A stretch of 64,000 nt of DNA from an uncultured Porphyromonadaceae bacterium (GTDB lineage: Bacteria; Bacteroidota; Bacteroidia; Bacteroidales; Muribaculaceae). The stretch is taken from assembly GCA_900546365.1 (NCBI GenBank), contig URCF01000001.1:62001-126000 (forward strand), written 5' to 3'. Below the pieces are notes generated by a model. It was not told the origin of the DNA and made no database searches. It worked only from the letters and a program-made list of their open reading frames with translations. The position numbers were made by a program, and so were the translations under genes. Positions 44,695 through 52,600 of this stretch are shown piece by piece. Within the stretch, counting starts at the first letter, position 1; the number at the start of each line of letters is the position of its first letter.

Positions 44695-45057
44695 TCAGAA
44701 AGGGAGGTCGTCGGTGGGATCGGCGGCGGGAAGCTCTACTGCAGGGGGAGGTGCGGGAAATCCGTCACCGGCTGCAGGTGCGGGAGCTGCGCCGGCCTTC
44801 TCGGCTTTCCAGCCACGGATGCTGGTGTACCAACGGCCATTGTATTCGCGGCTCTCGATGTCAAACGACAGGGTCACATCATCGCCCACATTGAGAGGAT
44901 ACTGGTCAGCGCGCTCGCCAAAAAAGTCAAAATGCACCTTTTTGGGGTATGTTTCCTGTGTTTCGAGCACGTATTCACGTTTTTTCCAAGCGTTGCCGCT
45001 TTTGGATGTGCCCGACATTTCAGGAAGGGCAAGAATGATTTTTCCTTTTATTTCCAT
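44695..45057 (-). CDS. DUF3127 family protein with SSB-like acidic tail
   Basis: The protein is 120 residues. Residues 1-80 (MEIKGKIILALPEMSGTSK through the FFGERADQYPLNVGDDV block) are DUF3127, an OB-fold-like domain common in Bacteroidota. A Pro/Ala-rich linker (about 87-110) leads to an acidic tip ending in DDLPF. That tail looks like the C-terminal tip of single-stranded DNA-binding protein, which recruits partner enzymes. It is probably a nucleic-acid-associated protein, which is inference. The start is ATG 45057; the extension to 45174 covers the promoter. It is divergent from the DUF695 gene across a region with repeats. Confidence 0.82.
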   Translation of the reverse strand: MEIKGKIILALPEMSGTSKSGNAWKKREYVLETQETYPKKVHFDFFGERADQYPLNVGDDVTLSFDIESREYNGRWYTSIRGWKAEKAGAAPAPAAGDGFPAPPPAVELPAADPTDDLPF

Positions 45058-45089
45058 TGTGAAAAGTATGGTTCTTGGATTTTTACAAT

Positions 45090-45097
45090 TACTTTTG
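45090..45097 (+). promoter_or_regulatory. -7 promoter element for the DUF695 gene
   Basis: TACTTTTG lies 59 bases before the ATG at 45156. It nearly touches the opposite -7 box of the DUF3127 gene. Confidence 0.35.
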
Positions 45098-45099
45098 TA

Positions 45100-45131
45100 C
45101 AAAAATAGCCACTTGGCACGAAAGAGCCAAA
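45100..45131 (-). promoter_or_regulatory. Promoter for the DUF3127 gene
   Basis: On the minus strand the -33 box TTTG (45128-45131) is followed after 20 bases by TATTTTTG (45100-45107). The -33 box lies inside a palindrome and between two direct repeats. Confidence 0.6.
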
Positions 45132-45146
45132 TATTTGGCACGAAAG
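45113..45146. repeat. 12-base direct repeat flanking a 14-base palindrome, candidate operator
   Basis: TTGGCACGAAAG occurs at 45113-45124 and at 45135-45146, 22 bases apart, about two helical turns. GCCAAATATTTGGC (45126-45139) is a perfect palindrome that overlaps the second copy. The block covers the -33 box of the DUF3127 gene and lies upstream of the DUF695 start, where a regulator could act on both genes. Confidence 0.6.
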
Positions 45147-45155
45147 TTATAAAAT

Positions 45156-45590
45156 ATGAGCGAACAACAATCATGGTGGACTGCCCCCACCCAAAGCGAA
45201 AGTGGCAGATTGATAATGGTCACCGGGCGCAAGGATGTGAGAAAATGGATGGACAATCCGAAATTCAATATCCGTGTGGAGGTGACATGGCGCTATAGCG
45301 GCGACGCATCGGGGATGCCTGATGTGGCCACCTCCACGCTTATGGAGCAGGTGCAGGAGGCGTTGACCGGATGTTTTGCCAAGGATCCTGTGGCTGTGCT
45401 GACCGGGATCTATACCGGCGACGACGAGCGCAATTGGATATTTTACACTCTTTCCACCCATATTTTCGGCAGAAAACTGAATGAATGTCTGTCCGAATTT
45501 CCTGTACTGCCGTTGGAGATATATTGCGAAAACGATCCCGAATGGCTGGAGTATAAGGAGATGTGTGAAGCCGAAATCAATATGGACTGA
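45156..45590 (+). CDS. DUF695 domain protein
   Basis: The protein is 144 residues, acidic and probably cytoplasmic. It matches the DUF695 pattern: an early beta strand with FNIRVEVTWRYSGDA, a helix with TLMEQVQEALTG, then AVLTGIYTGDDERNWIFYTLS and a late acidic block ENDPEWLEYKEM. No activity is known for the family. It is divergent from the DUF3127 gene and is followed by a hairpin shared with ftsH. An opposite frame of the same length on the other strand is a shadow. Confidence 0.8.
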   Translation: MSEQQSWWTAPTQSESGRLIMVTGRKDVRKWMDNPKFNIRVEVTWRYSGDASGMPDVATSTLMEQVQEALTGCFAKDPVAVLTGIYTGDDERNWIFYTLSTHIFGRKLNECLSEFPVLPLEIYCENDPEWLEYKEMCEAEINMD

Positions 45591-45609
45591 TCGGGACACT
45601 GACAAATAT

Positions 45610-45650
45610 CGCCCCGCCGTCTGAGCTGTTCAGGTGGCGGGGCGTCTGTT
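45610..45650. terminator. Hairpin terminator between convergent DUF695 and ftsH genes
   Basis: CGCCCCGCC (45610-45618) pairs with GGCGGGGCG (45636-45644), followed by TCTGTTATG, a weak T run. Confidence 0.65.
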
Positions 45651-45678
45651 ATGTTTCAGAGCCTGATAGAGAAGGCTA

Positions 45679-47724
45679 TTACTTCACTCCGGAAAATGGT
45701 GGCGGAGTGTCGGGACTGTCATCGCTATGCGGCTCGTCGGACTTCGGCTCATCGGGCATCGGGGATTCAGGGTTGGGAGCAGTGTGGTCGGAGGCTGCCG
45801 GCAATGCTTTGGCCGACTGCTCGTTGGCGGCGAGAATCTCATCGGTGCGAGACACCCATTGACGCTTGCCGAAAATCTTTTCAACATCCTCGGTGAAGAT
45901 CACTTCGCGCTGAATCAGGGTGTCGGCAAGATGGCCGTGGCCTTCGGAGTGCTCGCGAAGAATGGCTTTGGCGCGTTCATACTGCTCGTTGATGATGCGC
46001 GACACTTCCTGGTCAATCATTTGGGCGCGGTCATCGCTGTATGGTTTGGAGAATCCGTAATCCTGTCCGGTAGAGTCATAGTAGCTGAGGTTGGGCAGTT
46101 TGTCGCTCATGCCGTAGTACACCACCATGGCGTAGGCTTGCTTGGTGACGCGCTCGAGGTCGTTGGCGGCTCCGGTGGAGATGCGGCCAAGGAACACCTC
46201 TTCAGCAGCGCGTCCGCCAAGGGTGGCGCACATCTCATCAAGAAGAGCCTGGGTAGGTGTGATTTGTCGTTCTTCCGGGAGATACCACGCGGCACCGAGA
46301 GCTTTGCCACGCGGCACAATGGTGACCTTGATGAGAGGGTTGGCATAGCGCAGGAACCATGACACGGTGGCGTGTCCGGCTTCATGGACGGCGATGGCGC
46401 GTTTCTCCTCGTCGGTGGTGATTTTTGAGCGTTTCTCCAATCCGCCTATGATGCGGTCAACGGCGTCAATGAAATCCTGACGGCCCACGAAATCCTTGTT
46501 GTGGCGGGCGGCAATAAGGGCAGCCTCGTTGCACACATTGGCTATGTCGGCACCGGAAAATCCGGGAGTCTGGCGGGCCAGAAGATCCACATCCACGGTG
46601 CTGTCAGTTTTGATCTTCTGCAGATGCACATTGAAAATGGCCACACGGTCGTTGAGATCGGGGAGATCCACATATATCTGACGGTCAAAGCGTCCGGCAC
46701 GGAGCAGAGCCTTGTCAAGGATGTCGGCGCGGTTGGTGGCGGCAAGGATAATCACACCGCTGTTGGTGCCGAAGCCGTCCATTTCTGTAAGTAGTTGGTT
46801 AAGAGTGTTCTCGCGCTCGTCGTTGGCACCCATGTTGGGGTTCTTGCCACGGGCACGGCCAACGGCATCAATCTCATCGATAAACACAATGCATGGGGCT
46901 TTCTCTTTGGCTTGGCGGAAAAGGTCGCGCACACGCGAGGCGCCCACACCCACAAACATCTCAACGAAGTCGGAACCGGACATGGAGAAGAACGGCACGT
47001 TGGCTTCGCCGGCCACTGCTTTGGCCAGGAGTGTTTTACCTGTTCCCGGAGGGCCAACGAGCAGAGCACCTTTGGGAATTTTACCGCCAAGGTTGGTGTA
47101 GCGCTGCGGGTTTTTGAGAAATTCCACAATCTCTTCAATCTCGGTCTTGGCTTCGGAAAGACCGGCCACATCCTTGAAGGTGACCTGAATAGGACCATCC
47201 TTGTCGAAAATCTTGGCCTTGGATTTGCCAACGGAGAACACACCGCCGGCACCGCTGTCCTTGCCACCCATACGGCGCATCATCCAGAACCAGAACGCTA
47301 TCAGAAGCACCACCGGACCGAAAGTCCATAGGTAGGAAGAGAAGTCGCTTGACTTTTCGTATTTCACCACCGGTTTGGTCTGTTCGGCGGGGAGCGAGTC
47401 AACCATCTCCTGGATTTTTGCGGCTCCGGGCGTGAGTGTTGACACCTTGTATTTGATGCCGGAATTGGCATTGTAATCCTTGAACTCTTTTTTTGCGGCA
47501 TCGGGAGTGAGATAGCCTTCCGCTATATCGGAACCGCGTATGACAACGATTTTGTTGATGCTGCCGTCGCGCACAAGTTGCTCAAAGCGGGAGTAGTCCA
47601 CATTTTTAGGCTCTCCGTCGTTGTTCATATACAGCATACCGATGAGCACCAGAATAATTATGGCGTACATCCAGTAGATGCTGAATTTTATGACCGGCTT
47701 TTTGGGTTGTGGTTTTTGAACCAT
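45679..47724 (-). CDS. ftsH: ATP-dependent zinc metalloprotease FtsH
   Basis: This 681-residue membrane protease degrades misfolded membrane and regulatory proteins. Two membrane helices (about 13-33 and 130-150) flank a periplasmic domain. The AAA+ core has Walker A GPPGTGKT at 224-231, Walker B CIVFIDEIDAVG and the SRH block. The zinc motif HEAGH is near 447-451. The C-terminal about 40 residues are Pro/Ser/Asp-rich and low in complexity. It follows rsfS by 43 bases and is probably on the same transcript, a pairing common in Bacteroidota. The pore motif FVG (MFVGVGASRVR) is intact. Confidence 0.98.
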   Translation of the reverse strand: MVQKPQPKKPVIKFSIYWMYAIIILVLIGMLYMNNDGEPKNVDYSRFEQLVRDGSINKIVVIRGSDIAEGYLTPDAAKKEFKDYNANSGIKYKVSTLTPGAAKIQEMVDSLPAEQTKPVVKYEKSSDFSSYLWTFGPVVLLIAFWFWMMRRMGGKDSGAGGVFSVGKSKAKIFDKDGPIQVTFKDVAGLSEAKTEIEEIVEFLKNPQRYTNLGGKIPKGALLVGPPGTGKTLLAKAVAGEANVPFFSMSGSDFVEMFVGVGASRVRDLFRQAKEKAPCIVFIDEIDAVGRARGKNPNMGANDERENTLNQLLTEMDGFGTNSGVIILAATNRADILDKALLRAGRFDRQIYVDLPDLNDRVAIFNVHLQKIKTDSTVDVDLLARQTPGFSGADIANVCNEAALIAARHNKDFVGRQDFIDAVDRIIGGLEKRSKITTDEEKRAIAVHEAGHATVSWFLRYANPLIKVTIVPRGKALGAAWYLPEERQITPTQALLDEMCATLGGRAAEEVFLGRISTGAANDLERVTKQAYAMVVYYGMSDKLPNLSYYDSTGQDYGFSKPYSDDRAQMIDQEVSRIINEQYERAKAILREHSEGHGHLADTLIQREVIFTEDVEKIFGKRQWVSRTDEILAANEQSAKALPAASDHTAPNPESPMPDEPKSDEPHSDDSPDTPPPFSGVK

Positions 47725-47767
47725 GAGTGGAAATGAGTGGGGGTTTGTGGGGTGGAGAAAAAAGTGA

Positions 47768-48127
47768 TTAGTCGAGGTCGGGGATATGCTCTACCGGGGC
47801 ATCGCTCCAAAGCTCCTCGAGATTGTATCGTGCGCGTGTGTCCGGGAGAAACACATGCACCATGGCATCGCCATAGTCAATCACGATCCATTCAGAATTC
47901 TGATAGCCGTCGTAGTTGTACGGCTTTCGGCCCGCGTGCTCAAGCAGATATTCGCGGATGCTGTCGGCAATGGCGCTGACCTGCATGGTGCTTGTGCCTT
48001 GGCAGATAATGAAATGGGAAGCGGCGGCGCTTTCGTTGGCGGAGAGGTCAATGTGGGTGATCTGCCGGCCTTTGCGCTCCTGGATACCTTCGGTGATGAG
48101 TCTAACTATGTCGGTGTTGTCAGTCAT
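47768..48127 (-). CDS. rsfS: Ribosomal silencing factor RsfS
   Basis: The protein is 119 residues. RsfS binds ribosomal protein L14 and stops subunit joining when nutrients run low. SHFIICQGTSTMQVSAIAD near residue 40 and WIVIDYGDAMVHVFLPDTRARYNLEELW near 80 are its signatures. I start at ATG 48127, since the upstream extension crosses the promoter. It precedes ftsH, and a full promoter lies upstream. Confidence 0.95.
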   Translation of the reverse strand: MTDNTDIVRLITEGIQERKGRQITHIDLSANESAAASHFIICQGTSTMQVSAIADSIREYLLEHAGRKPYNYDGYQNSEWIVIDYGDAMVHVFLPDTRARYNLEELWSDAPVEHIPDLD

Positions 48128-48148
48128 ATAAGTGATGAATAATGAGTA

Positions 48149-48179
48149 CAAAATTAACAAACATCAGTTTATAAACAAA
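48149..48179 (-). promoter_or_regulatory. Bacteroidales-type promoter for rsfS-ftsH
   Basis: On the minus strand TTTG (48176-48179) and TAATTTTG (48149-48156) are 19 bases apart, a full match. The leader is about 15-20 bases. Confidence 0.75.
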
Positions 48180-48210
48180 AGTCGTGCCAAAAAAGATTAG
48201 CAACCTGCCA

Positions 48211-49464
48211 CTATTCGTAGCGCATCGATTCGGCCGGCGACAGACGGGCTATGGCACGGGCGGGAAGAATCAGGATGACCCACGATATTATCACAGTGCA
48301 GATGTTGAGGAGGAGAATCCACCACCATCCTATTTCAACCGGCACATAGTCAAGGTAGTAGGCTTCGGCATCAAGTGGCACTATATGGAGATGTTTCTGG
48401 ACGGCCAGCAGCAGTAGTCCCACCGCGTTGCCTATAATCAATCCCCGGAGCACGATGCGCTGTGCCATATATATAAATATGTGTCCGATGAATCGGTTGG
48501 TGGCACCCATGGCTTTGAGAAGCCCTATCATGCGCACACGCTCAAGGATGAGGATGAACATGCACGAAATCAATGTGAATCCTGATACAACTGCCATCAG
48601 CGCGAGAATCACCACCACATTGGTGTCGAGAAGTGACAGCCATGTGAAATACATGGCTCCGGTGTGGTGAACGTTGTCAATGGCATAGATGGGTGTGTTC
48701 TCGGGATGCTCCGTGAGCTGGCGGATGAGTGCATCGTGGAGCATAGTGGTGGCTCCGTCAATCTCCGCATCGTCAAAACCGCTTAACTCCACAGCGGAGC
48801 CGGTGATGGAGTCAACATGTGCCAACCGCTGAAGCATGGGCAATGGCGTGAAGGCATACATATTGTCGAAGTCGGAGAAATGGGTGTTGAAAATCCCGGT
48901 GACAGTGAGTGCCCTTGTGCGTAGATTGTTGTTTTGCAGGAAGTGGGTGAGTAGTTTGTCGCCGATATTTATTCCGAGTTGTGAGGCGGTGGATTGGGAT
49001 ATGGCCACACTGTTGATGCTGTCGGGATTGTCCGACGGGAAATTGCCCGCCACAATCTGCCTGGCGATGAATTGCCGCCCGGTGGATTCTCCCAACCCCT
49101 TGAGTATTATCCCCTGAAAGGCGGAATCGGTTTTGAAGATTGCCGGCCGCCGCATGGTGAGAGCCACATTGGCCTCGGGGAAAGTGGTTGCTATTAAAGT
49201 GCGGAGAGTGTCGGAGAGGCGTATGCCGGGGTTGTCGCGGTCAATGGAGTAGGCTTCGGCGGGATAAATCATAATCTGCGAGTTGAAGCCGCTCACCTTT
49301 GAGCGTATCTCCTGCTTGAACCCTATCACTACCGCTATGCTCACCATCATGATGATGATGGCGAGAGCGATGCCGGTGACGGCCACAGTGACACCGACGG
49401 CCATGCGTCGCGCACCTTCGGCACGGAGCGACAGCCGCCTGCTGATGAAGAGTTCAGTCCTCAT
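48211..49464 (-). CDS. FtsX-like ABC transporter permease (LolC/LolE or MacB type)
   Basis: The protein is 417 residues. A first membrane helix near 20-50 (VGVTVAVTGIALAIIIMMVSIAVVIGF) is followed by a large periplasmic domain (about 50-270) and three more helices, the MacB/LolC fold. KAMGATNRFIGHIFI is the coupling-helix block that contacts the ATPase. Such permeases release lipoproteins or other cargo from the inner membrane. No ATPase gene lies beside it; one must be elsewhere. It overlaps the aminotransferase gene upstream by 11 bases. Confidence 0.9.
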   Translation of the reverse strand: MRTELFISRRLSLRAEGARRMAVGVTVAVTGIALAIIIMMVSIAVVIGFKQEIRSKVSGFNSQIMIYPAEAYSIDRDNPGIRLSDTLRTLIATTFPEANVALTMRRPAIFKTDSAFQGIILKGLGESTGRQFIARQIVAGNFPSDNPDSINSVAISQSTASQLGINIGDKLLTHFLQNNNLRTRALTVTGIFNTHFSDFDNMYAFTPLPMLQRLAHVDSITGSAVELSGFDDAEIDGATTMLHDALIRQLTEHPENTPIYAIDNVHHTGAMYFTWLSLLDTNVVVILALMAVVSGFTLISCMFILILERVRMIGLLKAMGATNRFIGHIFIYMAQRIVLRGLIIGNAVGLLLLAVQKHLHIVPLDAEAYYLDYVPVEIGWWWILLLNICTVIISWVILILPARAIARLSPAESMRYE

Positions 49465-50662
49465 CGTGGGTGCGTCCGGGATACGCTTTTAGAGCCTGGG
49501 CAAGGACTTCCAGCGCTTTTGCCAAGTCCTCCTTTTTGAGCACGTAGGCCATACGCACCTCGTTGCGCCCGAGTCCGGGAGTGGTGTAGAAACCGGATGC
49601 GGGAGCCATGAACACGGTGGCACCCTGGTATTCAAATTCGCTCAGACACCACTGGCAGAATTTGTCGGCATCGTCCACAGGGAGCTTCACCACGGTGTAG
49701 AATGCACCCATAGGAATAGGGGAGTAGCAACCTGGAATACGGTTGATGCCGTCAATCAGGAATTTGCGCCGTTCCACATACTCGTTGTAGGTCATGAGCA
49801 TATACTCCTGGCTGGCACCGATGGATGCTTCCGCTACGATCTGACCCAGCAGAGGCGGACTCAGACGGGCTTGACAGAATTTCATCACATTTTTCTTCAG
49901 CTCCTTGTGCTTGGTGATGATGGCACCAATGCGAATGCCACATTCGCTATATCGTTTTGATACGGAGTCGATCAGCACCACTTGCTCCTCAATGCCAGGC
50001 AGATGGAACGCCGAGATGTACGGAGCCCCTGTGTAGCAATATTCGCGATACACCTCGTCGGAAAACAGGAAGAGGTCGTACTTCTTGACAATATCGCGAA
50101 TCTGGTTCATCTCCTTCTGTGTGTAGAGATAGCCGGTGGGGTTGTTGGGGTTGCATATCAGGATGCCCTTGGTGCGCGGAGTGATTAGTTTTTCAAACTC
50201 TTCCACCGGCGGGAGAGCGAACCCCTGGTCGATGTAGGACGGCACGGTGACAATCTTCGCACCGGCGGAGATGGCGAAAGCCATATAGTTGGCATACGCA
50301 GGTTCCGGCACAATGATTTCATCGCCCGGATCAAGGCAGGCCATGAAGGCGAACAGCACGGCTTCGGAGCCGCCGGTGGTGACAATTATGTCATCGGCAG
50401 TCACATTGATGTTGAACCGGTGGTAGTAGTCCGCCAGCCGTTCGCGCAGCGACAGCAACCCTTCGGAAGGGCTGTATTCCAGCACTGTGCGGTCGATATG
50501 TTTCAGAGCCTCAAGCCCCTCGGGCGGGGTAGGGAGGTCGGGCTGACCAATGTTGAGATGATAAACTTTTGTGCCACGTGCTTTGGCTGCATTAGCCAGT
50601 GGCACGAGTTTGCGTATAGGGGAAGCGGGCATTATCTCGCCGCGTTGGGATATTTTCGGCAT
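49454..50662 (-). CDS. Fold type I PLP aminotransferase, aspartate aminotransferase family
   Basis: The protein is 402 residues. The N-terminal KVYHLNIGQPDLPTPPEG and the NPNNPTGYLYTQKEM block, which binds the substrate carboxylate, are typical of class I/II aminotransferases. The PLP Lys is in LIDSVSKRYSECGIRIG near residue 230, and an Arg near the end binds the distal carboxylate. Aspartate or a related amino acid is the likely donor, not proved by sequence. I start at ATG 50662 because the extension upstream covers the promoter. It overlaps the FtsX-like permease by 11 bases. Confidence 0.93.
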   Translation of the reverse strand: MPKISQRGEIMPASPIRKLVPLANAAKARGTKVYHLNIGQPDLPTPPEGLEALKHIDRTVLEYSPSEGLLSLRERLADYYHRFNINVTADDIIVTTGGSEAVLFAFMACLDPGDEIIVPEPAYANYMAFAISAGAKIVTVPSYIDQGFALPPVEEFEKLITPRTKGILICNPNNPTGYLYTQKEMNQIRDIVKKYDLFLFSDEVYREYCYTGAPYISAFHLPGIEEQVVLIDSVSKRYSECGIRIGAIITKHKELKKNVMKFCQARLSPPLLGQIVAEASIGASQEYMLMTYNEYVERRKFLIDGINRIPGCYSPIPMGAFYTVVKLPVDDADKFCQWCLSEFEYQGATVFMAPASGFYTTPGLGRNEVRMAYVLKKEDLAKALEVLAQALKAYPGRTHDED

Positions 50663-50681
50663 AAAAACATGTTTTGTATTG

Positions 50682-50689
50682 CAAAAGTA
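50682..50689 (-). promoter_or_regulatory. -7 promoter element for the aminotransferase gene
   Basis: The minus strand reads TACTTTTG, 19 bases before the start. A perfect palindrome AAAACATGTTTT (50664-50675) lies between the box and the ATG, in the short leader. Confidence 0.45.
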
Positions 50690-50827
50690 CATAAAAATCC
50701 CGGAATTCTGCACCGTTGTAACAAAAAGGTCAAGGATGGGGCGATTTATCTGTCATTAAATTGGTATAAATTTGTGAGAATCGTGGCTTACAGAGTTTTA
50801 AAAGTATGTTATGTCGGTGTTTTTTAT

Positions 50828-50835
50828 TAACTTTG
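50828..50835 (+). promoter_or_regulatory. -7 promoter element for the PH-domain gene
   Basis: TAACTTTG lies 85 bases before the ATG at 50921. The candidate -33 position is only TATG, so the match is partial. The leader between holds no other signal I recognise. Confidence 0.45.
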
Positions 50836-50920
50836 TGGTATGATAGTCCAAAAGCTACACAACCATCGAACCATTGGAAAAGTGTGAGGCCAAACGTAAA
50901 TGCATTGAACAGAAATAACC

Positions 50921-51343
50921 ATGGCTGACAAAATTATATATAAATCGAAGATTGACTGGTGGGTGTGGCTGGTCTTGTTATTCGTGGCGGTTGTGACTGT
51001 CGCTGTGGCTCTTGATTCAACATGGCTGGTCACACTTTCAATCGTAGGTACGATGCTGTTGGGGGTGGTGCTTATAGCCGGATGCTGGTATGAGATAGAT
51101 GGTGACCAACTTGTGGTGTATCAGTTCTTCAGTCCGAATCGTTTTCCTATTGACAAGATAGCGGAAGTAAAGAAAACCACAGGGATTCTGGCCACTGCCG
51201 GTATGTCATGCCGCAGGGTGTCTATTAAATTCGCTGACCGCTCCGTGCTGAAAAGCTCCATGCCGCTGGAAATCTCACCCAAAAACCGCGATGGATTTAT
51301 CGCCAAACTCAAAGAAATCAATCCGGATATAAAAGTGAAATGA
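50921..51343 (+). CDS. Membrane-anchored PH-domain protein
   Basis: The protein is 140 residues. Two membrane helices (about 12-32 and 38-58) precede a PH-like beta domain (about 58-140) with YEIDGDQLVVYQFFSPNRFPIDKIAEVKKT, continued by RRVSIKFADRSVLKSS and PKNRDGFIAKLKEI. Bacterial PH domains of this type are common and mostly without known function. Its stop overlaps the AlkD-like start by 4 bases (ATGATGA), so it is the first gene of a small set with AlkD-like and GNAT genes. Confidence 0.82.
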   Translation: MADKIIYKSKIDWWVWLVLLFVAVVTVAVALDSTWLVTLSIVGTMLLGVVLIAGCWYEIDGDQLVVYQFFSPNRFPIDKIAEVKKTTGILATAGMSCRRVSIKFADRSVLKSSMPLEISPKNRDGFIAKLKEINPDIKVK

Positions 51344-52089
51344 TGATCGATGCCGCTGACATAGAAACGACATTGTTGAGCATGGCCGATGAACGGCATG
51401 CGCGGCAACTGTTGCGGTTTTTCAAAACCGGTCCGGGTGAGTATGGCGAGGGCGACAAGTTTATAGGTCTTCGCAATCCGCAGGTGCGGATGGTGGTGAA
51501 AGAGGCATGGAAAGAAACCCCACTTACCGAAGTTGTGAAATTGGTGAAGTCACCGCTTCACGAGGTGCGCCTATGCGGTTTGCTGATTATGGTGGAGCAG
51601 TATCTCAAAGCGAATAAGAGGAACGATAATGCAACTATGACAGAGATATTCAATACTTATATGTTGCTTCATCCTCATATCAATAACTGGGACCTTGTTG
51701 ACCTCTCGGCCATAAAAATTATTGGCAATCATGAGGTTGCGAATCCCGGCCTGACTATAATGGATGAGTGGGCGGACCCTGAAGGACACACGATGTGGCA
51801 GCAGCGTGTAGCGATGGTGAGCACTTGGATGCTCATCCGCCACGGGCGTGCGGAGGTATGTTTCCGCAGGGCGCGGAAATTACTGCCAAGCCCCTGTGAC
51901 CTGTTGCATAAAGCAGCCGGCTGGATGCTTCGTGAGGCATGGAAGAAAGGCTATGAATACGAATTGCGTGATTTTCTTTCCCGAAATATAGAGAGAATCC
52001 CATCTGTTATGTTGAGTTATGCCTGTGAGCAGATGCCGATAGATGAACGGCATGAATGGCAAAAATTAAGAAGAAGTAAAGGATTATGA
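51340..52089 (+). CDS. AlkD-like DNA alkylation repair protein
   Basis: The protein is 249 residues made of HEAT-like helical repeats. AlkD family members remove bulky or positively charged alkylated bases by holding DNA rather than flipping the base. FFKTGPGEYGEGDKFIGLRNPQVR near residue 35 and HINNWDLVDLSAIKIIGNH near 115 are the family's hallmark blocks with the Trp-Asp pair. The second Met (51343) is an alternative start. It overlaps both neighbours by 4 bases. The DNA is AT-richer than the surroundings; rows I counted run from about 32% to 53% GC. Confidence 0.92.
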   Translation: MMIDAADIETTLLSMADERHARQLLRFFKTGPGEYGEGDKFIGLRNPQVRMVVKEAWKETPLTEVVKLVKSPLHEVRLCGLLIMVEQYLKANKRNDNATMTEIFNTYMLLHPHINNWDLVDLSAIKIIGNHEVANPGLTIMDEWADPEGHTMWQQRVAMVSTWMLIRHGRAEVCFRRARKLLPSPCDLLHKAAGWMLREAWKKGYEYELRDFLSRNIERIPSVMLSYACEQMPIDERHEWQKLRRSKGL

Positions 52090-52532
52090 TGATAAAGGAG
52101 GTACATACTGATAAGAAACGGTTTCTTCCGTTGCTTCTTCTTGGGGATGAGCAGGAAGATATGATTGACCGCTATCTGCCCGGCAGTATGATGTTTGTAC
52201 TCTATGATGGTGCTGTAGCCATCGGAGAGTGTGTCATTCAGGATCTGGGAAAAGGGATTGTTGAAATCAAGAACATTGCAATAATGCCCGAATACCAACA
52301 TAGAGGATATGGACGGATGATGATTGATTTTGTAGAGTCAAGGTTTAGAATTACACATTCCGTGCTGCAAGTCGGCACAGGCGACAGTCCTTTGACCATC
52401 CCATTTTATGAGAAATGTGGCTTTATCCGTACCCACATCATCAAGAATTTCTTTACCGACAATTATGACCATCCGATATATGAGGACGGTGTTCAGCTGA
52501 TTGACATGGTCTATCTTCAAAAGAAGATGTAA
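52086..52532 (+). CDS. GNAT family N-acetyltransferase
   Basis: The protein is 148 residues with a GNAT acetyl-CoA site: IAIMPEYQHRGYGRMMIDFV near residue 65 is motif A, with the Q/RxxGxG/A loop (QHRGYG). FYEKCGFIRTHIIKNFF near 105 is motif B. The substrate is unknown. Its start overlaps the AlkD-like stop by 4 bases. Four rows I counted are about 38-48% GC, below the 65% of a sampled feoAB row next door, which suggests horizontal gain or relaxed codon use. Confidence 0.9.
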   Translation: MMIKEVHTDKKRFLPLLLLGDEQEDMIDRYLPGSMMFVLYDGAVAIGECVIQDLGKGIVEIKNIAIMPEYQHRGYGRMMIDFVESRFRITHSVLQVGTGDSPLTIPFYEKCGFIRTHIIKNFFTDNYDHPIYEDGVQLIDMVYLQKKM

Positions 52533-52600
52533 AAAGGCAAAGCATCATGATTCTGTACACGGCATGGAGTCTTGGGCTTATTGGAGCATCCGGGACCGGG

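Noticed and set aside
45171..45605. 144-codon frame opposite the DUF695 gene
   Set aside because: The DUF695 product has family motifs; the opposite frame has none.
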